Assembly: GCA_029339195.1 (NCBI GenBank)
Contig: JAPTJF010000584.1
Coordinates: 1 to 33,006, forward strand
DNA from: Micractinium sp. NFX-FRZ
Taxonomy: Eukaryota > Chlorophyta > Trebouxiophyceae > Chlorellales > Chlorellaceae
DNA length: 33,006 bases
Direction of reading: 5' to 3'
A program made the translations under genes and the position numbers. Positions 32,860 through 33,006 of this stretch are shown here, piece by piece. A model generated the notes under the pieces. The model saw only the letters and a program-made list of their open reading frames with translations. It searched no databases and was not told where the DNA came from. How positions within the stretch are numbered: the stretch's first letter is position 1; every line of letters begins with the position of its first letter.

Positions 32860-33006
32860 CGCGTACCTTCTGCCCAAGCTGCAGAACGTGGAGGCCAAGT
32901 ACAGCAAGCTAGCCACCCTGGGCCTGTCGGCCTTTGGCCGCGGCTTTGGCAGCGCGGCCTACGGCGTCAGCCAGCTGCTGCACGCCTGCGAGCTGGCAGG
33001 CAGCCC
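32860..33006 (+). CDS. Partial exon of an unrecognised protein, cut by the window end
   Basis: The plus strand is open to the edge in a frame that reads like real protein: AYLLPKLQNVEAKYSKLATL followed by GLSAFGRGFGSAAYGVSQ and LLHACELAGS. The mix of charged and hydrophobic residues and third-position GC bias resemble the neighbouring exons. Either the exon begins after CTGCAG at 32877-32882 (AACGTGGAGG...) or it starts further left, around 32860. There is no ATG in this frame here, so upstream exons or a start within 32710-32860 are needed. Family unknown. Confidence 0.5.

Overview
The window looks like nuclear DNA of a GC-rich green alga, most likely a trebouxiophyte of the Chlorella/Micractinium kind. 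Reasons: genes are cut by many short spliceosomal introns (GT...(C)TGCAG), proteins are Ala/Gln-rich, several predicted products carry plastid-type transit peptides, CTG/CGG microsatellites are common, and a eukaryotic-style tRNA-Lys ends in a T-run on its own strand. No bacterial, plasmid, phage or CRISPR feature is visible. Gene models were built by hand, joining exons only where splice sites, reading phase and family motifs agree.

Layout. 1-2850: poorly resolved; Ala-rich coiled-coil exons (804-1455), a striking inverted copy of a coding exon (1743-1882) and a short F-box-like ORF (2372-2797). 3168-4712 (+): plastid-type YtqB/MnmM-like methyltransferase, 5 exons. 4859-5622 (-): DnaJ-type zinc-finger protein, convergent with the methyltransferase. 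5769-6357 (+): small one-membrane-span protein, divergent from the zinc-finger gene. 6618-9868 (-): SppA-type peptidase S49, about 10 exons. 10354-12302 (-): PAP2-type lipid phosphate phosphatase, 5 exons. 12948-14956 (-): F-box/leucine-rich-repeat protein, 6 exons. 16017-28151 (+): secreted or vacuolar alpha-glucosidase of family GH31 with an N-terminal trefoil domain, 30 exons, 991 residues. 28903-31957 (-): CbbY-like HAD phosphatase, 6 exons, plastid-type. 32637-32709 (-): tRNA-Lys(CUU). 32860-33006 (+): partial exon running off the end.

The genes do not form an operon or an obvious pathway. Up to five of them (methyltransferase, zinc-finger protein, small membrane protein, SppA, CbbY-like phosphatase) look plastid-directed, while the alpha-glucosidase enters the secretory route. 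I see no new defence or mobile system. The most unusual signals concern gene structure: (i) six introns use GC-AG borders, four of them within five successive introns of the alpha-glucosidase; (ii) several alpha-glucosidase introns contain decayed copies of the neighbouring exon border; (iii) a coding exon near 1.8 kb lies next to its own inverted copy.
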